64,000 bases of DNA from QHVT01 sp036399015 (GTDB lineage Bacteria > Acidobacteriota > Thermoanaerobaculia > Gp7-AA8). The stretch covers positions 61,466-125,465 of the forward strand of contig DASWNW010000025.1 of the NCBI GenBank assembly GCA_036399015.1. Reading direction: 5' to 3'. The position numbers and the translations under genes were made by a program. The notes below the pieces were generated by a model that worked only from the letters and a program-made list of their open reading frames with translations, had not been told where the DNA came from and ran no database searches. Numbering within the stretch: position 1 is the stretch's first letter; each line of letters begins with the position of its first letter. Of the stretch, positions 33,412 to 43,594 are shown piece after piece.

Positions 33412-35351
33412 CGCGTGGTCGGGAGCGGCAGTTCGCCCTCCCGGATCTGCTCCAGTGTCTCGGGATTGCTGAGGTCGAGGCGGGTGCCGGTGACCTTCTC
33501 GCGGAAGCGCGACTCGAACATCAGCTTCGCGAGGGGCGCGGCGTCCGCACCGCCTGCGCCGCCGTGCTCGACGAACACGACCACCACCATCTGCGGGTTG
33601 TCGCGCGGCGCGAACGAGGCGAACCAGGCGTGGTCGCGGAACTTGAACGGCAGCGAGGTCGCCTTGATCCAGCCGGAGTAGGCGATGACCTGCACCGAGC
33701 CGGTCTTGCCGGAGACGTCGAGGCCCTCGACTTTCGCGTTGCTGCCGGTGCCTCCCATCTCGTTGACGACGCGCCAGAGACCGTTGCGCACCGCCTGCAC
33801 GGCGTTGGGCGACAGCTCGACCTCGTGAATGACCTTGCTCGGGACGCGGAAGCGCTTGTACGAGCCGTCGCGCTGCACGCGGTCGACGTAGCGGACGACG
33901 TGCGGCTGGAAGACCTTACCGCCGTTCGCCACCGCGGCGGTCATGTTCGCCACCTGCAGCGGCGTCACGATGAGCGGCCCCTGTCCGATGGCGACCGAGA
34001 TCGTCTCGGCGGGGTACCACTTCTTGTCGCCCTTCACCGGGTGCTCGGCGCGCCACTTCGTCGACGGCACGAGGCCGGCGCGCTCGCCGTCGAGGTCGAT
34101 GTGCGAGATCTCGCCGAACGTCAGCTTGTTCGCGTACTCCTTGATCTTGTCGACCCCAAGGCGCGCGCCGGTCTGGTAGTAGTAGATGTCGCACGACACC
34201 TTGAGGGCGCGCTCGACGTCGACCGTCCCGTGCCCTTCCTTCTTCCAGCAGCGGAACCGGCGGCCGAAGAAGACGCCGCTGCCGCCGCAGCCGAACTGCG
34301 TGTCGGGACCGACCACGCCGTCCGACAGACCGGCGATCGACATGACGATCTTGAAGACCGAGCCGGGCGAGTAGAGGCCCTGAATGGCGCGGTTGAGCTC
34401 GATCTTGAACGGGTTGCTGGTGATCGTCTTCCAGACCTCGGGGGTGAAGCGCTTGGAGTAGACGTTCGGGTTGTAGGCGGGCGAGGAGACCATCGCCAGC
34501 ACCTCGCCGTTGCGGGGATCGAGCGCGACGGCGGCGCCGACCATCTCGTTCTCCGCGAAGTACTGCTCGGCGCGGCGCTGCAGTTCGAAGTCGAGCGTCA
34601 GATAGATGTTGTCGCCCGGGACGGGGACCTGGCGCGCCGGCTGGTATTCGCTCAGGCGGCGGCCGTCGGCGTCGTACTCCCAGAACTCCGCGCCGTCCTT
34701 GCCGCGCAGGTACTGGTCGTACATCAGCTCCACGCCCCGCTTGCCGATCAGGTCGCCCTGCTCGAGAGCCTGGTTCTGGGTGAGCTCCTTGTCGCCAACC
34801 TCACCGATGAACCCGAGGACGTGCGCGGCCATCGTGCCGTACGGATAGTTCCGGCGCTGCACCGGCACGACGTTGACCTCGGGGAAGGCGATCGACTGCG
34901 CCTGGATCTTCGCCACCTGGGCCATGCTCAGGTCCTCGGCGATGACGAACGGCTGCGTCGACGGCTTCTTCGGCGACTCCTTGTCCCAGCGCGCCGTCAC
35001 TTCCTGCACCGGCAGCTGGAGAATGTTCGCGAGGAACTGCTCCACCTTCTGCCGCCGCTGCTTGTCGACCTTCACGATCGGCTTCATGACCACGCGGTCG
35101 ATCTCGAGCGTGTACGCCGGCTGGTTGTCGGCCAGGATCTTCCCGGTGCGGTCCATGATCAGGCCGCGCTTGGCCGGGATCTCGATCTCGCGCAGGGCAT
35201 TGGCCTCCGAGAGGCCGCGGTACTTCTCCGCCTGCACCCCCTGCACGAACCAGAACGACCCGGCCAGGAAGACGAAGACGGCGACGATGCCCCAGAGGAC
35301 GGCATTGATGCGGAACTGCAGGAACTTCTGGTCGTCTCGATATACGCGCAT
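33408..35351 (-). CDS. mrdA: Penicillin-binding protein 2 (D,D-transpeptidase)
   Basis: Class B transpeptidase of the elongasome. 647 aa: one N-terminal membrane segment (about 14-34), a pedestal domain (AKRGLIMDRTGKILADNQPA), then the transpeptidase with SxxK in YSPGSVFKIV, the SCDIYYYQ segment in place of the second motif, and KTGSVQV as the third motif. The C-terminus ends shortly after. Coupled to rodA. Confidence 0.95.
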   Translation of the reverse strand: MRVYRDDQKFLQFRINAVLWGIVAVFVFLAGSFWFVQGVQAEKYRGLSEANALREIEIPAKRGLIMDRTGKILADNQPAYTLEIDRVVMKPIVKVDKQRRQKVEQFLANILQLPVQEVTARWDKESPKKPSTQPFVIAEDLSMAQVAKIQAQSIAFPEVNVVPVQRRNYPYGTMAAHVLGFIGEVGDKELTQNQALEQGDLIGKRGVELMYDQYLRGKDGAEFWEYDADGRRLSEYQPARQVPVPGDNIYLTLDFELQRRAEQYFAENEMVGAAVALDPRNGEVLAMVSSPAYNPNVYSKRFTPEVWKTITSNPFKIELNRAIQGLYSPGSVFKIVMSIAGLSDGVVGPDTQFGCGGSGVFFGRRFRCWKKEGHGTVDVERALKVSCDIYYYQTGARLGVDKIKEYANKLTFGEISHIDLDGERAGLVPSTKWRAEHPVKGDKKWYPAETISVAIGQGPLIVTPLQVANMTAAVANGGKVFQPHVVRYVDRVQRDGSYKRFRVPSKVIHEVELSPNAVQAVRNGLWRVVNEMGGTGSNAKVEGLDVSGKTGSVQVIAYSGWIKATSLPFKFRDHAWFASFAPRDNPQMVVVVFVEHGGAGGADAAPLAKLMFESRFREKVTGTRLDLSNPETLEQIREGELPLPTTR

Positions 35352-35389
35352 GGGAGGTTACCTGTGGCTTTGCCGCACCGATTCCGTGA

Positions 35390-35896
35390 CTACCACGCCG
35401 ATTGTCTCCGGGTCGCCTCGATCGGCTCCTCCCGGAGGAACAGCGTCAGGAGCTGATAGACCAGCATGCCGAAGAGGAGAGTGAAGATGGTCTTGACGAG
35501 CAGCGCCTGCTCGAACATCTCGATGCGCTGCTTGAGGAGGATGTTCACCAGGACGTAGATCACCAGCTCGTTGAGGATCACGGCGCCGCCGAGGCAGGCG
35601 CCGAAGGCGAGCGTGCCGCGCAGCGACAGGCGCGAGTTGATGTAGGCGACGACGTAGGCGCAGACCGTCAGCGAGAAAGCGTGCAGCCCGAACATGGCGT
35701 TCGAGAAGGCGTCCTGGACGAAGCCGGCCAGCACCCCGGCCACGATCGCGCCGAGAATGTTGCCGCCCATCGAGTAGTACACCACCAGGATCACGTACGG
35801 ATTGAAGAACGCGAGCGCGTTCGGATAGAAGCTGTCGAGGAGCGAGTGCAGGGTGAGCGCGATCAGCAACCCGATCGCAAACCGTAACCACCTCAA
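35390..35896 (-). CDS. mreD: Rod shape-determining protein MreD
   Basis: Membrane protein of the elongasome: 168 aa with five or six hydrophobic segments (LRFAIGLLIALTLHSLL, FFNPYVILVVYYSMGG, GNILGAIVAGVLAGFVQDAF, and others). MreD is poorly conserved; the call combines topology, size and its place between mreC and mrdA. The start overlaps the mreC stop by four bases. Confidence 0.9.
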   Translation of the reverse strand: MRWLRFAIGLLIALTLHSLLDSFYPNALAFFNPYVILVVYYSMGGNILGAIVAGVLAGFVQDAFSNAMFGLHAFSLTVCAYVVAYINSRLSLRGTLAFGACLGGAVILNELVIYVLVNILLKQRIEMFEQALLVKTIFTLLFGMLVYQLLTLFLREEPIEATRRQSAW

Positions 35897-36753
35897 GGCG
35901 CGTACCTCACGACTTGCTCCGGGATTTTGCGGGTGTGGATCACGATCACTTCCTCGATCGTGCCGAAGTCGACCGCCGGCTTCACGGTGATCGTCTTGAA
36001 GAGCGACTGGCCGGGATCGGAGCGGACGACCGTCCCCACCGTGATCCCGCGCGGGTAGACGCCGTCGATGCCGGCCGTGAGCACCCGGTCCCCGACCTGC
36101 ACGTCGGCGAGCGAGGGGATGTCGAACATCTGGATGGCGTTGCCGCCGTTGCCGCGAACCACACCCTGGCGGCGGGTGCGCTCGACCAGCGAGCCGACCG
36201 AGCAGTTGTTGTCGGTCACGAGCTGTACCTTCGCCAGGTCGTTCGTGGTCAGGACGACACGGCCGATGAGGCCGTTGGCGTTGGCGATGACGTCATTCAC
36301 CTGCACGCCGTCGGCCGCGCCGCGGTCGATGATGATCGATTTGAAGCGCCCCGCGGTGTCGAGCATGATCGCCTGCGCCATCGAGGTCCGCATGTCGAAC
36401 TGCTCGGCGTAGGCGAGGAGGCTGCGCAGCCGCTTGAGGTCCCCCTCCGACTGCCGGAGCTTGAGGTTGTCGGTGGTGAGGGTGGCCACCTTGCGGCGAA
36501 GGTCGACGTTCTCGTTCACCGCCGCCCGCATGTCGAGGTAGCCGTGATGGATGTCCTTCGCGCTCCCGCCGATCCAGTTCACGAACTTCGGGACGGGGGA
36601 GAAGATGGTCATGACCGTCCGCTCGAACATCGTCCGCGTCTCGCCGAGATACCGCGTCTGATGGCTGAAGCTCATCAGCACGAACAAGAGCGAAAGCACG
36701 ACGATGAACAGGAGCGTCGGTCGGCGCGGGATTACGTCGGTTGGGACTGCCAT
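35893..36753 (-). CDS. mreC: Rod shape-determining protein MreC
   Basis: Bitopic periplasmic scaffold that activates PBP2/RodA. 286 aa: a short cytoplasmic tail, a membrane segment (about 13-33), a coiled coil (about 70-105, ENVDLRRKVATLTTDNLKLR) and the beta domain with IIDRGAADGVQVNDVIANANG-like and GDRVLTAGIDGVYPRG segments. The spacer upstream to mreB holds a word-repeat hairpin rather than a clear ribosome-binding site. Confidence 0.94.
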   Translation of the reverse strand: MAVPTDVIPRRPTLLFIVVLSLLFVLMSFSHQTRYLGETRTMFERTVMTIFSPVPKFVNWIGGSAKDIHHGYLDMRAAVNENVDLRRKVATLTTDNLKLRQSEGDLKRLRSLLAYAEQFDMRTSMAQAIMLDTAGRFKSIIIDRGAADGVQVNDVIANANGLIGRVVLTTNDLAKVQLVTDNNCSVGSLVERTRRQGVVRGNGGNAIQMFDIPSLADVQVGDRVLTAGIDGVYPRGITVGTVVRSDPGQSLFKTITVKPAVDFGTIEEVIVIHTRKIPEQVVRYAP

Positions 36754-36782
36754 GTTCGACTTGCGGCTTCAGCAGAATTCAG

Positions 36783-36877
36783 GCCACCTGAGGTGGCGGT
36801 TGCTGGTTGCTGGTTCCTTGTGATTTCGACTGGTTCAACCCAGCCAGCACCAGCAACCAGCAACCAGTCACCAGCAA
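36783..36877. repeat. Word-repeat hairpin, GGTTGCT family, mreB-mreC spacer
   Basis: The left arm 36798-36816 (GGTTGCTGGTTGCTGGTTC) faces about five 7-nt units of the complement at 36844-36877, ending on the base before the mreB stop. A separate compact hairpin, GCCACC-TGA-GGTGGC, sits at 36783-36797. The element separates the first and second genes of the rod-shape operon. Confidence 0.85.
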
Positions 36878-37903
<1,026 letters not shown>

Positions 37904-37997
37904 GTCGGTTTGTCGTTTCCTTCGTTGAGGTTCCGTTTGGGGCTGAGCGCCCGCGGTGCAAAACGGGGTCCAGATGGGGTTGGCGGGTTTGGACTGC

Positions 37998-38127
37998 GGG
38001 GTTCCTCGGTTCCTCGGGTTCCTCGGGTTCCTCGGAGTTCCTCGGGGAAAACACTGCCGAGGAGCCCTGAACCCCGAGGAACCCGAGGAACCGAGGAACT
38101 CCGAGGAACCGAGGAACCCCGAGGAAC
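37998..38127. repeat. Word-repeat hairpin, GTTCCTCGG family, between the FecR-type gene and mreB
   Basis: The left arm (37998-38047) has five GTTCCTCGG-type units; the right arm (38072-38127) has six complementary units, some 8 nt instead of 9. The loop is about 24 nt. The remaining 90 nt upstream of mreB hold no feature I can name beyond a probable promoter region. Confidence 0.9.
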
Positions 38128-38133
38128 GTTTTC

Positions 38134-39561
38134 CTACTCTTCCACGATCACCGTCTGCGATTCTACCTTCTGATTGCCGGCCGCATCGACCGCCTTGATC
38201 ACGATCGTGTTGCGTCCCACCTTCTCCACGGCGATCAGCTTCTGGAAGGCGCCGCCCGACTCCACGTCCACTTCCTCATCATTGATGAAGACCGTCGCTC
38301 CCGGCTCGGTCGTGCCGGCGATCGTGTAGTACTGGCCGCCGACGTGGAAGGGCTGCTTCATCGTCAGCTTGGGCGGCGTGCGGTCGGTGATGGTCTTGCT
38401 GGTGCCGCCCCCCGCCACCCGGAAGCGGCGGAACGTGGAGAACGGCCCGACGTCGCCGTCCGGCCCCACCGCGGCCACGCGCCAGTAGAACGCCCCCTCG
38501 GACGTCACCTTCGCCACCGCGGTGGTGCGGGTCCGCTTCGTGTTGATCTCCTGCGTGGAGAAGAGCCGCGACCGCGAGACCTGGAGCACGTACTCGCCCG
38601 CTCCCTCGCGCGCGTCCCACACCAGCTCCACCTTCAGCTCCGGCGAGAGCTGGAAGACCTGGTTGTCCCCCGGCGACAGCAGCGCCGGCGGCATCGCCAG
38701 CTTCTTGACCGGCGAAATCGCTCCCTGCGCCGTGCTGGAGACCTTCTCGCCGCTCGCCACCCGGACCGCCGCGCCGCCCGCCTGCGGGGACACCGTTGCG
38801 GCGCCGCGGGTGGCGATGATGGAGGAGGCCTGCTCCTTGTCCACGCCCACCTGGGTGCTCGATTTCGACTCCACCACCACGTGAATTCCCGGCGTCCGGA
38901 TCGCGGAGGATTCGTTCGCCGTTGCCACCTCGACCGTGCCGACGCGCATCTGGACGGCGTTGGTCTTCTCGCTGGCGCCGGGGGCGATGGCGGCGTAGAT
39001 CTCGAGGAGGGCGTTCGGCCCGACGGTGTAGAGCGAGCCGTTGGAAAAGATCAGCTCGGCCGAGGCGCGGTCGCCGGTCTTCACCCAGTCCCCGTTGACG
39101 AGCCCGCCGCGCGGTTCGGCGTTCTTCCACTCACTCGAGGAGGCTTTCTGGTATTCGACGTTCCCCTCGACGGTAATGAACTGCGCGTCGTTCTCCACCG
39201 CCCCGCCGCTGAGCGCGGCACGGCTGATGGTCTGGGACTCCACCGCGGAGTCGCGCGCCTCGAGGAAGCGGGTGGCGGCGAGATGCGCCCGCGCCTCCTC
39301 GAGCTTCTGCTGCGCGCGGTTGAACTCGCCGCGGTGGGCGTTGAAGTCGGCGGAGGCGGCGAGGGCGTTGAGCGCCTGCCGCGCGTCGGCGATGGCCGAC
39401 TCCGCGTTCGTGCGGGGATTCCCTTTCTGGTTCTGCCAGAACCAGTACCCGGCGCCGCCGAGGAGCAGGAGCAGCACGACCAGACCGATCTGCTTGAGAC
39501 GGTCGATCGAGATCAGATACCAGTCGATATCCGCGCCGCTTTGCTTTCGTTGCTTGGCCAT
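38134..39561 (-). CDS. Membrane-anchored FecR-domain protein with FN3/Ig-like C-terminus
   Basis: 475 aa. N-terminal membrane segment at about 25-43 (IGLVVLLLLLGGAGYWFW), a helical/coiled-coil stretch (55-110, AQQKLEEARAHLAATRFLEARD), then a FecR domain (about 135-265; NGDWVKTGDRASAELIFSNGS, VGPNALLEI, ATRGAATVSPQAGG, VASGEKVSS). Next is a fibronectin-like segment (LVWDAREGAGEYVLQVS ... AFYWRVAAVGPDG) and a closing Ig-like unit (IAGTTEPGATVFIN). It probably works at the cell surface; a sigma-regulator role as in true FecR is not suggested by the neighbours. Confidence 0.8.
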   Translation of the reverse strand: MAKQRKQSGADIDWYLISIDRLKQIGLVVLLLLLGGAGYWFWQNQKGNPRTNAESAIADARQALNALAASADFNAHRGEFNRAQQKLEEARAHLAATRFLEARDSAVESQTISRAALSGGAVENDAQFITVEGNVEYQKASSSEWKNAEPRGGLVNGDWVKTGDRASAELIFSNGSLYTVGPNALLEIYAAIAPGASEKTNAVQMRVGTVEVATANESSAIRTPGIHVVVESKSSTQVGVDKEQASSIIATRGAATVSPQAGGAAVRVASGEKVSSTAQGAISPVKKLAMPPALLSPGDNQVFQLSPELKVELVWDAREGAGEYVLQVSRSRLFSTQEINTKRTRTTAVAKVTSEGAFYWRVAAVGPDGDVGPFSTFRRFRVAGGGTSKTITDRTPPKLTMKQPFHVGGQYYTIAGTTEPGATVFINDEEVDVESGGAFQKLIAVEKVGRNTIVIKAVDAAGNQKVESQTVIVEE

Positions 39562-39577
39562 GAAGGACGGCGTTCAA

Positions 39578-39611
39578 GTTATAGCACGGGAACCGCTTTG
39601 CGGTTCCCGTG
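39578..39611. promoter_or_regulatory. FecR-gene -10 element next to a perfect 12-bp hairpin
   Basis: TATAAC on the minus strand (39578-39583), 16 bases before the FecR-gene ATG. Immediately upstream lies CACGGGAACCGC-TTT-GCGGTTCCCGTG (39585-39611), a perfect 12-bp inverted repeat covering the spacer/-35 zone. It could be an operator. Confidence 0.45.
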
Positions 39612-39766
39612 TTGTCTGTTGTCGGGAACCGCGCGCCGCAAGCGCGCGGGGTTGTCTGCGGTTTCCCGGCTTGCGGCCCAGTCGAGCCGGGAACGAGGTC
39701 CAGGCTAGAGCCCCCAGACACCCCAGCGGCGCTTGCGGCGCCGCGGCTCCCGACACCCGACAACTG
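39611..39766. repeat. Degenerate word-repeat hairpin between divergent genes
   Basis: GTTGTCTGTTGTCGGGAACC (39611-39630) pairs with 39747-39766 at 17 of 20 positions. Between them are nested GC-rich hairpins (for example GCGCGC-CGCAA-GCGCGC). The GTTGTC word links it to the 3083 and 61473 elements. Confidence 0.6.
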
Positions 39767-39851
39767 GCAACCCTGCCCGGGAATAGGTAAACTGCGCCGC
39801 TTTTTGTGCAAGGCCATTGGCGCGCTCCCGCCGCCTGAAAGAGATTTCTCC

Positions 39852-41798
39852 ATGCTCAAAGTAATGCGTGACAGCTTTCACCACCTGAGGTGGGTCCTCA
39901 TCGCCGTCGTCGCGGCGTTCATCTTCGGGTTCGTCTTCATCGACATGGGCCTCGGCGGTGCCTCGATGGGCGGACCGGAGGGCCGCGCCTACGCGGCGCG
40001 CGTGAACGGCGAGACCATCACCATCAGCGACTACCAGCGCGCCGTCGCCAACCTCGAGAACATGTACCGTCAGATGTACGGGCAGCAGTTCACCCCGGAG
40101 ATGGCCTCGGCGATGAACCTGCCGAAGCAGGTCCTCGACGGCCTCATCGACCAGCGCCTCCTCGGCCAGGAAGCCGCGCGCCTCAACCTCGACGCCACTC
40201 AGGAAGAGATCCGCAGGAAGCTCCTCGGCATCCCCGTCTTCGTCGAGAACGGCAAGTTCATCGGCATGGACCTCTATCGGAACTACGTCACCGGCCGCCT
40301 CGGCTACGCCAGCGCGTCGGCGTTCGAGGAAGACCTCGCCCGTGAGATCACCCTCCAGAAGATGGAGAGCGCGCTCATGAACTCGCTGGTCGTCTCGACG
40401 AAGGCCGCAGAGGCCGAGTACCGCCGCACGAACGAGAACGCGAAGGTCCGCTACGTCCTCCTCCGCGCCGCCGAGCAGAACCCGACCGTCACCGCGGCCG
40501 AGGTCGAGGCGTACTACAAGGCCAACCAGTCCAAGTACGCCCACGGCGAGCAGCGGCAGGTCCGCTACCTCCTGGCCGACTTTGCGAAGATCCGCGCCTC
40601 CATCCAGCCCAGCGACGCCGAGCTCCGCCAGGCGTATCAGGCGCAGAGCGACCGCTATCGCCGTCCCGGCGCCGCGAAGGTCCTCCACATCTTGGTGAAG
40701 GTCGACCCGGGGGCGCCCGCCACGACCGACGCCGCCGCCCGCGCCAAGGCGCAGAGCCTCGTGCAGCAGCTCCGCGGCGGCGCCGACTTCGCGACGCTCG
40801 CCCGCGCCAACTCCGAGGATCCGTCGTCCGCCTCCAACGGCGGCGACATGGGCTGGGTCGACCAGGGACAGACCGTCGAGCCGTTCGAGAAGGCGATCTT
40901 CTCGATTCCTCTCAACACCATCTCCGACCCGATCCGCACCCAGGACTTCGGCTATCACATCGTCAAGGTCACGGAGCGTCGCGACGCGAGCGTCCGCCCC
41001 TTCGAGGAAGTGCGCACCGAGCTCGCGGCCGGCCTCACCAATGACCGCGCCCGCCAGATGGCGGGAGCGGAGATGAACCGCATTTCCACGCAGCTCAAGG
41101 CGAACAAGCCGGCGAACGTGAACGCCTTCAGCGCGCTTGCGAACGCCAACGTCACCTCGAATGACGGCGGCTGGGTCGGCCGCGGCGAGCAGTTCCAGGG
41201 CATCGGCGCCCACCAGGTCCTCAACGACTGGGTCTTCGCCGCGAAGCCGGGCGACGTCAGCGATCCCCTCGGCACGCCGCGCGGTGTCGCCATCGCCTAC
41301 GTGGCCGCCACCCGTCCCGCCGGCGTGAGCGCCCTCAACGACATCCGCGAGCGCGTCACCGAAGACGCCCGTCTCGAGAAGGGCCGCACCGCCGCACGCG
41401 CCCGCCTGCAGCAGCTCATGGCCGGCGCCGCGACGATCGACGACGTCGCCGCGAAGGCCGGCACGAGCGCGCAGGAGACGAACGTCAGCCACGGCAATCG
41501 CGTGGTCGGCTTCACCGGCGACGCTACCGCCCTCATCGAGGCGGCGCTCGCCTCCAACATCGGCGCCCTCAAGGGGCCGGTGCTCGTCAACGACGGCGCG
41601 GTCGCCTTCCAGGTGAGCGAGCAGAAGAAAGTCACGCCGCAGGAGCTGGAGCAGAACAAGATCCAGATGGTCGACACGCTGCGCGGCCAGCAGGCGCGCA
41701 ACCTGCGCCAGACGCTCATCCAGCGCCTGCGCAAGAACGCGGAGATCGAGGTCAACGACGACATCACCCGTCCCACCTCCGCACCGGCGGGCGTCTAG
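39852..41798 (+). CDS. ppiD: PpiD/SurA-like periplasmic peptidyl-prolyl isomerase
   Basis: Membrane-anchored foldase of the envelope. The start at 39852 gives MLKVMRDSFHHLRWVLIAVV, a cytoplasmic tail and signal anchor (about 13-34) as in PpiD; longer readings run through the repeat. Residues 45-200 are the SurA_N chaperone domain, and a parvulin domain follows at about 270-375 (AKVLHILVKVDPGAPATT, ANSEDPSSASNGGDMGWVDQ, GYHIVKVTERR). The C-terminal 230 residues form further chaperone lobes. 648 aa. Overlaps the thioesterase start by one base. Confidence 0.88.
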   Translation: MLKVMRDSFHHLRWVLIAVVAAFIFGFVFIDMGLGGASMGGPEGRAYAARVNGETITISDYQRAVANLENMYRQMYGQQFTPEMASAMNLPKQVLDGLIDQRLLGQEAARLNLDATQEEIRRKLLGIPVFVENGKFIGMDLYRNYVTGRLGYASASAFEEDLAREITLQKMESALMNSLVVSTKAAEAEYRRTNENAKVRYVLLRAAEQNPTVTAAEVEAYYKANQSKYAHGEQRQVRYLLADFAKIRASIQPSDAELRQAYQAQSDRYRRPGAAKVLHILVKVDPGAPATTDAAARAKAQSLVQQLRGGADFATLARANSEDPSSASNGGDMGWVDQGQTVEPFEKAIFSIPLNTISDPIRTQDFGYHIVKVTERRDASVRPFEEVRTELAAGLTNDRARQMAGAEMNRISTQLKANKPANVNAFSALANANVTSNDGGWVGRGEQFQGIGAHQVLNDWVFAAKPGDVSDPLGTPRGVAIAYVAATRPAGVSALNDIRERVTEDARLEKGRTAARARLQQLMAGAATIDDVAAKAGTSAQETNVSHGNRVVGFTGDATALIEAALASNIGALKGPVLVNDGAVAFQVSEQKKVTPQELEQNKIQMVDTLRGQQARNLRQTLIQRLRKNAEIEVNDDITRPTSAPAGV

Positions 41799-42223
41799 TG
41801 ACGGAACTGGCGGTACCGGCAAAGTGGGATGAGCCCGCGATCCGCGTGCTCATGATGCCCCGCGACACGAACGGACACGGCACCATCTTCGGTGGCGTGA
41901 TCCTGTCGTACATCGACCAGGCCGGCGCGATCGAAGCGCGCCGCCAGGGGCTGCAGTTCATGGTCACCGTCTCGATGGACAAGATCGTCTTCCACGAGCC
42001 GGTCTTCGTCGGCGACCTGGTCAGCTTCTGGACCGAGACCCTGCGCATCGGCAACACCTCGATCACGACGAAAGTCGTGGTCGAGGCCATCCGCGCCGTC
42101 GATCCCTCACAGCGGGTGAAGGTCACGGAGGCGCAGGTCGTCTACGTGAACCTCGGCGACGATCGGAAGCCGAAGCCGATCAGCGTTCGCGAGACCGCCG
42201 CATTCGCTCAAGGCGCTCCCTGA
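41798..42223 (+). CDS. Hotdog-fold acyl-CoA thioesterase (YciA/BACH type)
   Basis: Hydrolyses acyl-CoA thioesters. 141 aa with the family segment DTNGHGTIFGGVILSYIDQAG (catalytic Asp in the helix), VSMDKIVFHEPVFVGDLVSFW and VTEAQVVYVNL. The GTG start shares its first base with the TAG of ppiD. The last 44 bases overlap the 3' end of the convergent rarA, so both genes read the same DNA. Confidence 0.88.
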   Translation: MTELAVPAKWDEPAIRVLMMPRDTNGHGTIFGGVILSYIDQAGAIEARRQGLQFMVTVSMDKIVFHEPVFVGDLVSFWTETLRIGNTSITTKVVVEAIRAVDPSQRVKVTEAQVVYVNLGDDRKPKPISVRETAAFAQGAP

Positions 42224-43511
42224 TCCCCGCCTCGAACCCCGCCTCTTTCGGCTCGTAGAACCGCCGCCCCACCAGCGCCTCGGGGAGGCAGTCCATGGCC
42301 GCCGTCTGCTCCTCGAAGTCGTGCGCGTACTGGTAGCCGCGTCCGTAGCCGAGGTCCTTCATCAGGCGCGTGGGGGCGTTGCGGATGTGGTGCGGGACGG
42401 GAGGGTTGTCCCCCTGCCGCACCTCGCGCACCGCCTCGCCGTAACCTACGTATGCGGCGTTCGACTTCGGCGCCGCGGAGAGATAGGTGACGAGCTGCGC
42501 GAGCGGCACGCCCGCTTCCGGCATGCCGAGGAAGTGCACGGTCTGCTGGACGGCGATGGCGAAGACCAGCGCCTGCGGGTCGGCGTTGCCGATGTCCTCC
42601 GACGCCGCGCGCACCATGCGGCGCGCGATGTACATCGGGTCCTCGCCCCCTTCGAGCATGCGCACCAGCCAGTAGACCGCCGCGTCGGCGTCGCCGTTGC
42701 GCAGCGACTTGTGGAGCGCGGAGATGATGTTGTAGTGCTCCTCGCCCGACTTGTCGTACATGAGCGAGCGGCGCTGCAGGATCTCCTTCACCTTCTCCGC
42801 GTCGATCGGGCTGTCGTCCGCCGACGCCGTCTCGATGACGAGCTGCAGGCTGGTGAGCGACTGCCGCGCGTCGCCGGCCGAGGTGGCGGCGATGAAGTCG
42901 AGCGCCGGCTCGGTCAGCTCGATCCCGTACTTGCTGACCGACGGGTGCTCGACCGCGCGGCGGAGGATGGTCAGCACCTGCTCCCGCTCCAGCGCCGGGA
43001 TCACCACGACCTTCGACCGCGACAGCAGCGCCGAGTTCACCTCGAACGACGGATTCTCGGTCGTCGCGCCGATGAGGACGATGTCCCCCGCCTCGACGTA
43101 GGGGAGAAAGGCGTCCTGCTGCGCCTTGTTGAAGCGGTGGATCTCGTCGATGAAGACGATCGTCTTCGACCCGCGCGCCTGCCGCGCCCTCCGCGCCTCC
43201 TCCATCAGAGTCTTGATGTCCTTGATGGAGCTCGACGTCGCGGAGAACTGAACGAACCGCGCCCGCGTCGTCTTCGCAATGATCCGCGCCAGCGTCGTCT
43301 TCCCCGACCCCGGCGGCCCCCAGAAGATCATGGAAGGGATCCGGTCGCTCTCGATGGCGTTGCGAAGGAACCGCTTCTCCCCGAGGAGATCCTCCAGCCC
43401 GACCACCTCCTCGAGTGATTTGGGACGGAGACGCTCGGCCAAGGGAGCGTCGTCCCCGGCGGGCTTGTCGGGGGAGGGGAAGGGGGCGTCGTCGAAGAGG
43501 GAGCCGGTCAT
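42180..43511 (-). CDS. rarA: Replication-associated recombination ATPase RarA (MgsA)
   Basis: AAA+ clamp-loader-related ATPase acting at stalled forks. 443 aa: Walker A GPPGSGKTTLARI, Walker B TIVFIDEIHRFNK, sensor region IGATTENPSFEVNSALLSR, and the C-terminal MgsA tetramerisation part (YPVR-type region here YWLVRMLEGGEDPMYIARRM). The start at 43511 abuts an AT-rich word-repeat hairpin; upstream is ATTCTTCATTC-type sequence with no ribosome-binding site. Confidence 0.95.
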   Translation of the reverse strand: MTGSLFDDAPFPSPDKPAGDDAPLAERLRPKSLEEVVGLEDLLGEKRFLRNAIESDRIPSMIFWGPPGSGKTTLARIIAKTTRARFVQFSATSSSIKDIKTLMEEARRARQARGSKTIVFIDEIHRFNKAQQDAFLPYVEAGDIVLIGATTENPSFEVNSALLSRSKVVVIPALEREQVLTILRRAVEHPSVSKYGIELTEPALDFIAATSAGDARQSLTSLQLVIETASADDSPIDAEKVKEILQRRSLMYDKSGEEHYNIISALHKSLRNGDADAAVYWLVRMLEGGEDPMYIARRMVRAASEDIGNADPQALVFAIAVQQTVHFLGMPEAGVPLAQLVTYLSAAPKSNAAYVGYGEAVREVRQGDNPPVPHHIRNAPTRLMKDLGYGRGYQYAHDFEEQTAAMDCLPEALVGRRFYEPKEAGFEAGIRERLERMRRSRER

Positions 43512-43594
43512 GAATTAAGAATTTCGAATGAAGAATGAAGAATGAAGAATCAAAGAAGCGGAGCATTCTTCATTCGAAATTCGAAATTCTTCAT
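43512..43594. repeat. Word-repeat hairpin, GAATGAA family, rarA-dehydratase spacer
   Basis: The left arm (43512-43551) reads GAATTAA, GAATTTC, GAATGAA three times, GAAT: perfect 7-nt phasing of GAAT plus three. The right arm (about 43564-43595) in reverse gives GAATGAA, GAATTTC, GAATTTC, GAATGAA, GAAT. It fills the spacer from the rarA start to the stop of the next gene and is AT-rich, unlike the surroundings. Confidence 0.9.

Noticed and set aside
33564..35456. 630-codon plus-strand frame opposite mrdA
   Set aside because: Composition typical of an antisense shadow; mrdA has complete transpeptidase motifs.
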